A program made the position numbers and the translations under genes. The notes beneath the pieces were generated by a model. That model saw only the letters and a program-made list of their open reading frames with translations, was not told the origin of the DNA and made no database searches. Below are positions 7,660 through 10,906 of a DNA stretch of 10,906 nucleotides, piece after piece (position 1 is the stretch's first letter; the number at the start of each line of letters is the position of its first letter). The DNA lies in the NCBI GenBank assembly GCA_021797385.1, contig JAJZZW010000055.1, positions 1-10,906 of the forward strand, given 5' to 3'. Source of the DNA: Thermoplasmata archaeon (GTDB taxonomy: Archaea; Thermoplasmatota; Thermoplasmata; Thermoplasmatales; Thermoplasmataceae).

Positions 7660-9015
7660 TTATTTTAAGTCATTATTGTTCTCTGGTGCATTGTTCATCA
7701 TGTCTAAATACTCAAATCTGATTTTTTTATAAAATTCATGCCTCACTTTTTTAATATATATTACCAGTATGATTGAAAAAGATATATAGCACAGAAGCAA
7801 ATAATTGATTACTGCAAAATATCCAGTATTCCCGTAAAATGACAAAATAAAGGCAATTGAGAGTATAATTGATGATAAAAACGGAAGGAAGAACTTTTGT
7901 TTCCTGAATATCCGTATCAATGACATATTAGATATGATATGTATTATGATATAGAGAAAGCTGATTATACCTGCAATTATTACGAAGGAATCAAAAAAAC
8001 CAACGTAATGAATGAAAATTAATGATATTACTATAGAAAATATAAAAAGTCCGAGCATGAATTTATTTTTGCTGAAATTCTTCTTTACATTAAAATCATT
8101 ATAGAATTTTGGCATCATATGTACAAAGGCGTTTAGATATGAAACACTAAGGTTGAAGGCACTCATTAACCCGAATGTGGAAAATATTATAAGAAATGGT
8201 ACGCCTAGCCTTGCTCTTACGAGTTCTGTTATGTAGAATGAATTAGATTCATAGAGTGAGAGACCGTGGTATCCTGCAAACATCAGCAAGGCAAAAGCTG
8301 AAAATATCATAATAAGCCCTGATATGGTAAAAGATATAATTAAAGACCGTGGAGTGTTCATATGTGCCTTCGACGTTTCCTCAGACAAAAATATGCTTGA
8401 ACCGCCTCCGGAAAATGCCAGTATCCCGAAGATTACACCAAAGAAAAATGGATTGAATGAAAATTTTATTCCTGAAAATGAAAAATCCGGCGATCTAAAT
8501 ATTAGAAAGATTATACTCATAGATATTACAAATGCTATTTCTATGAACCCTGCGATAAGTGTATACTTGATCGATATTCTGAAACTCCTTGATACTACAA
8601 AATAAACTGTTGCAGTAAATGCAAATAAAAATATATATTCAATGTATGCCCCTTGGAATCCAAAAAGCTGTAGTATGGAATAAAGAAAACCTGATATAAA
8701 GATAGAAATATTGGGAATAGTCAGCGCTGAATAACCGATATAAAGCAGGAATACAAGAAATCCTGCACCCTTCCCGAGGCCATTCCCAGCATATGAGTAA
8801 TAGCCACCATTTGTTACATATACCTTGGAAAATGAGTATATGGTGTAAAGCGTGAAATATGAAAGCAGAAATGAGAATATTACAACAAATGGGAGCATCG
8901 ACCCTGAATAAAGGGCTATGATAGAAAACAGTGCGATAAAGTCCAGCATAGGACCAATGGAGGTGAATGATTGCATAACAGCCTCTCTGAGGTTTACAGT
9001 TTCCATGGCAGCCAT
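7660..9015 (-). CDS. APC-superfamily amino-acid permease
   Basis: A 451-residue integral membrane protein with about twelve hydrophobic segments, expected to import (or exchange) an amino acid or amine across the cytoplasmic membrane. The N-terminal REAVMQSFTSIGPMLDF (10-26) resembles the broken first helix of archaeal AA_permease_2 proteins. GGYYSYAGNGLGKGAGF (70-86) matches the conserved loop after helix 2. FSGGGSSIFLSEETSKA (201-217), followed by NTPRSLI, matches the broken helix 6 and its Glu-Glu/Pro region. The C-terminal tail (about 422-451) is hydrophilic and ends in an Asn-rich stretch. Substrate cannot be read from the sequence; lying 23 bases after pheT hints at, but does not show, an aromatic amino acid. 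The start could be the ATG at 9015 or the one at 9006 (residue 4): neither has a good ribosome site. Confidence 0.88.
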   Translation of the reverse strand: MAAMETVNLREAVMQSFTSIGPMLDFIALFSIIALYSGSMLPFVVIFSFLLSYFTLYTIYSFSKVYVTNGGYYSYAGNGLGKGAGFLVFLLYIGYSALTIPNISIFISGFLYSILQLFGFQGAYIEYIFLFAFTATVYFVVSRSFRISIKYTLIAGFIEIAFVISMSIIFLIFRSPDFSFSGIKFSFNPFFFGVIFGILAFSGGGSSIFLSEETSKAHMNTPRSLIISFTISGLIMIFSAFALLMFAGYHGLSLYESNSFYITELVRARLGVPFLIIFSTFGLMSAFNLSVSYLNAFVHMMPKFYNDFNVKKNFSKNKFMLGLFIFSIVISLIFIHYVGFFDSFVIIAGIISFLYIIIHIISNMSLIRIFRKQKFFLPFLSSIILSIAFILSFYGNTGYFAVINYLLLCYISFSIILVIYIKKVRHEFYKKIRFEYLDMMNNAPENNNDLK

Positions 9016-9027
9016 ATCATTACATTT

Positions 9028-9042
9028 GTTAAAAATTTTTAT
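9028..9042 (-). promoter_or_regulatory. Possible weak promoter of the permease
   Basis: On the minus strand ATAAAA (9042-9037, fits the BRE pattern) precedes TTTTTAAC (9035-9028), overlapping the pheT stop codon. The T/A box would sit 22-29 bases before the alternative permease ATG at 9006, a spacing right for a leaderless message. The box is a poor TATA match, and the five-T run could instead help end the pheT transcript, so this is tentative. Confidence 0.25.
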
Positions 9043-10634
9043 TTGATTCTTGAAAACAGGCTTTCTAGGTTTATTTCAACAAAGGCAACTGGATTCTGTA
9101 CCCCGAAGTTTGTGAATACATCCGGATTCATTTCACCGATGATCCCAGAATAAATGTCATTAATTATGATCTTGCCTCCCCTACCGTTAATCATTTCTGG
9201 CATTTCTGCCGGGTCTACCCGGAAGTTTTTTCCTGCGGTTCTCGAAATTAAATATTCCATGACAGAATATATATCAGAATATGATGCGCGGGAATTATTA
9301 AACAGTATGCAGAGATGGCTTTCCTGGATTCCTGATACAATAACATCGCCTATTTCAAATATTTTAACTGGTAGGCTTCTTCTGCGGTTTATACTCAAAA
9401 TGTTAAGAAGGCCCGGAAATATTTTATCCCTTACGATTGAATAATCCAAGCTTTTTGGGTTTTCTATACTTACGTTACCGACATATCCTGTATTCCGGTA
9501 AAATTCCCCTGAATTCAGAACAAATGTTTTTACCTCTTGATAGTTAAGAGATATGAGGATTTCACTAATTATTCTATTATAATCGTTATAGATATAGGGA
9601 TGGCCCGTGCCTGATGTCACAAGTATCTTCTCTTCAATATTGTCATATCCGTATGCCTTGGCTATATCCTCTATAAGATCAACCGGGCCCATTACATCAA
9701 TTCTGTTCCCAGGAACCTTAACATGATAACCGTTGGATGCAATTTCACATCTGTATCCCATTTTTCTGAGAAGCATAACTGTACTTTCAGGTTCTATTCC
9801 CATAACTTTTTTAATCTCTCCGTGGGAAAGGTTGATTTCTCTCCAGTCATATTTTTTACCTTTACCTGTTATTTCTGGTATTGAAACTGAATAACCGATA
9901 AATGTCATCTCATATGCGAATAGATACAATGCATGAAGTACAGCATTGTAGTCAGTACCTGTGATATCGAAGAAAATATTTGATGTGTTCTCTTCTATTC
10001 TGGATTTAATCCCATTGATAATAGGTGGCATTGAAAGAATATCACCATCGCTATCAAGTATTACCGGAACAGAAGTTTTAGATTTTATTAGATTCCCATA
10101 TTGTTTCCCCTTATCATGATTTACCAGGATCTCTTCAGCAGTACCGTGGAAATTATCATATGTAGTAAATGATATTTCTTTCTTTCTTTTCATGATAAAT
10201 TTAAACGGTGGTGTAATTTTATCCATGTCATGTATGCCTATTGCCATTTTTTTCCTGGATTTTCCTGCAGTATCATGTAGCCTTTCCTGATAGTCTATAA
10301 TATGCTTGTAATATTTTCCAAGTGGTTTTCCCTTCGCAATAAAGGACATTGCAAATGGCCTTTCACTCTCCACTGATTTATCTACTTTTAACAGTGATTC
10401 AATTTTATGGAACACAGGCTTTATCGGATAGTCACCATCATAAAATATTTTCATTGCAGATTTCAGGGCATAAAATGAAAACAGATCTGGCCTGTCCGGA
10501 TTGAATTCCAGTTTAATCTCTTCATCCTCTTCTATTGAATACCCTATAATGCCTGCAAAGTCATAGAGTTTTGAAAAATAATTTTTTCCTATATCATTAA
10601 TCAGATTCTGTTTTGTATTACGTATTACGACCAT
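9039..10634 (-). CDS. pheT: Phenylalanyl-tRNA synthetase beta subunit, archaeal type
   Basis: The beta chain of the (alpha-beta)2 enzyme that charges tRNA-Phe with phenylalanine in the cytoplasm. At 531 residues it has archaeal/eukaryal size and lacks the N-terminal tRNA-binding EMAP-like domain of bacterial PheT. EFNPDRPDLFSFYALKSA (43-60) is the conserved DRPDL segment of the N-terminal region. About 90-250 covers the B3/B4 editing-type domain. About 265-335 is the B5 domain, closing with VPGNRIDV and DLIEDIAKAYGYDNI (319-333), a hallmark of the family. About 345-531 is the catalytic-like core domain with IENPKSLDYSIVRDKI (390-405) and KIFEIGDVI (424-432). The catalytic alpha subunit (pheS) is not in the window, so it lies elsewhere. 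The ATG at 10634 has a BRE/TATA at leaderless distance and a weak AGGT 5 bases upstream. Confidence 0.95.
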   Translation of the reverse strand: MVVIRNTKQNLINDIGKNYFSKLYDFAGIIGYSIEEDEEIKLEFNPDRPDLFSFYALKSAMKIFYDGDYPIKPVFHKIESLLKVDKSVESERPFAMSFIAKGKPLGKYYKHIIDYQERLHDTAGKSRKKMAIGIHDMDKITPPFKFIMKRKKEISFTTYDNFHGTAEEILVNHDKGKQYGNLIKSKTSVPVILDSDGDILSMPPIINGIKSRIEENTSNIFFDITGTDYNAVLHALYLFAYEMTFIGYSVSIPEITGKGKKYDWREINLSHGEIKKVMGIEPESTVMLLRKMGYRCEIASNGYHVKVPGNRIDVMGPVDLIEDIAKAYGYDNIEEKILVTSGTGHPYIYNDYNRIISEILISLNYQEVKTFVLNSGEFYRNTGYVGNVSIENPKSLDYSIVRDKIFPGLLNILSINRRRSLPVKIFEIGDVIVSGIQESHLCILFNNSRASYSDIYSVMEYLISRTAGKNFRVDPAEMPEMINGRGGKIIINDIYSGIIGEMNPDVFTNFGVQNPVAFVEINLESLFSRIK

Positions 10635-10655
10635 TAAAAACCTATATCCACAATT

Positions 10656-10669
10656 TATTTAAATTTAGT
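10656..10669 (-). promoter_or_regulatory. BRE/TATA promoter of pheT
   Basis: On the minus strand ACTAAA (10669-10664, fits BRE pattern RNWAAW) runs straight into TTTAAATA (10663-10656). The TATA-like box lies 22-29 bases before the pheT ATG, which predicts a leaderless or near-leaderless transcript. The BRE overlaps the stop codon of the preceding gene. The region is very A/T-rich, so a chance match is possible. Confidence 0.5.
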
Positions 10670-10906
10670 TTTTTGTTTTTCCCTTTGCATATTCTCTTAA
10701 AATAAAACGTATAAGATCATTAACAGATATGGCATTCCCATTGTTAACCTCTTCTTCCAGTTCAGCATAAATATTTCTTGGGAGTTTTAAATCAACCTTG
10801 CTGGTAGAATTTACATGATTCTTTGATATGAATTCATTTATTGCAAGGCGAATAGCCTCGGAAATTGTATTATAATGATTTTTCTCTACAATTTCCTGAA
10901 GCTGGT
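10665..10906 (-). CDS. Tandem ribbon-helix-helix (CopG-like) protein, N-terminus missing
   Basis: I read 79 residues in frame from the right edge to a TAA at 10667-10665. The first visible part, QLQEIVEKNHYNTISEAIRL then AINEFI, is the two-helix portion of a ribbon-helix-helix domain, with the typical SEAIR...AI..FI second helix. A second copy follows: strand KVDLKLP, helix RNIYAELEEEVNN, turn, helix ISVNDLIRFILREYA. It ends in a basic GKTKN tail. Ribbon-helix-helix proteins bind DNA as intertwined dimers, the strands entering the major groove; two copies in one chain could form a single-chain dimer. Likely a transcription regulator or antitoxin-like DNA-binding protein; its target is unknown. 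It ends 30 bases before pheT, and its stop codon overlaps the pheT promoter. The start codon and the first strand lie outside the window. Confidence 0.75.
   Translation of the reverse strand, partial: QLQEIVEKNHYNTISEAIRLAINEFISKNHVNSTSKVDLKLPRNIYAELEEEVNNGNAISVNDLIRFILREYAKGKTKN

Noticed and set aside
9039..10906. pheS next to pheT
   Set aside because: Neither neighbour resembles the alpha subunit; upstream is a ribbon-helix-helix protein and downstream is a permease.

Overview
The window is archaeal. It holds an archaeal-type phenylalanyl-tRNA synthetase beta chain, an AglB/STT3 oligosaccharyltransferase, BRE plus TATA promoter elements close to start codons, and little use of Shine-Dalgarno sites. 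The low G+C content and cysteine-poor, charge-poor, Asn/Ser/Thr-rich surface proteins fit the Thermoplasmata, the acidophilic and often wall-less archaea near Ferroplasma or Cuniculiplasma. That placement is inference from style; no species marker was read.

Layout, left to right. At 3-560 (+) is the 3' part of a protein with a RuvC/RNase H-like motif, cut by the left edge. It converges on a block that is entirely on the minus strand. In transcription order that block is: the 3' end of a tandem ribbon-helix-helix protein, cut by the right edge (10906-10665); pheT (10634-9039); an APC-family amino-acid permease (9015-7660); a giant aglB (7618-1418); and a small signal-peptide/C-terminal-anchor surface protein (1412-582). 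Gaps are 30, 23, 41 and 5 bases, so the DNA is almost all coding. BRE/TATA elements lie just before pheT and before aglB. The small surface gene has no promoter space; its GAGGT ribosome site lies at the very end of aglB, so the two are almost certainly co-transcribed.

The most striking object is the 2066-residue AglB. Residues 1 to about 885 look like a complete oligosaccharyltransferase: multi-span STT3 domain, the D52 motif, TIAE at 365-368, and WWDYG at 566-570. It continues for about 1180 residues as a chain of about eleven carboxypeptidase-regulatory/PEGA-like beta-sandwich units and an NEW3-like domain. It ends in an extra transmembrane helix with a basic tail. The extension has about 74 N-X-S/T sequons by hand count, involving about half of its Asn residues, so the enzyme seems to carry its own dense glycosylation substrate. 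The next gene repeats the plan in small: beta-rich ectodomain, ten sequons, one C-terminal helix, basic tail. Together they look like a cell-surface glycoprotein module built around the glycosylating enzyme. pheT and the permease are ordinary by comparison.
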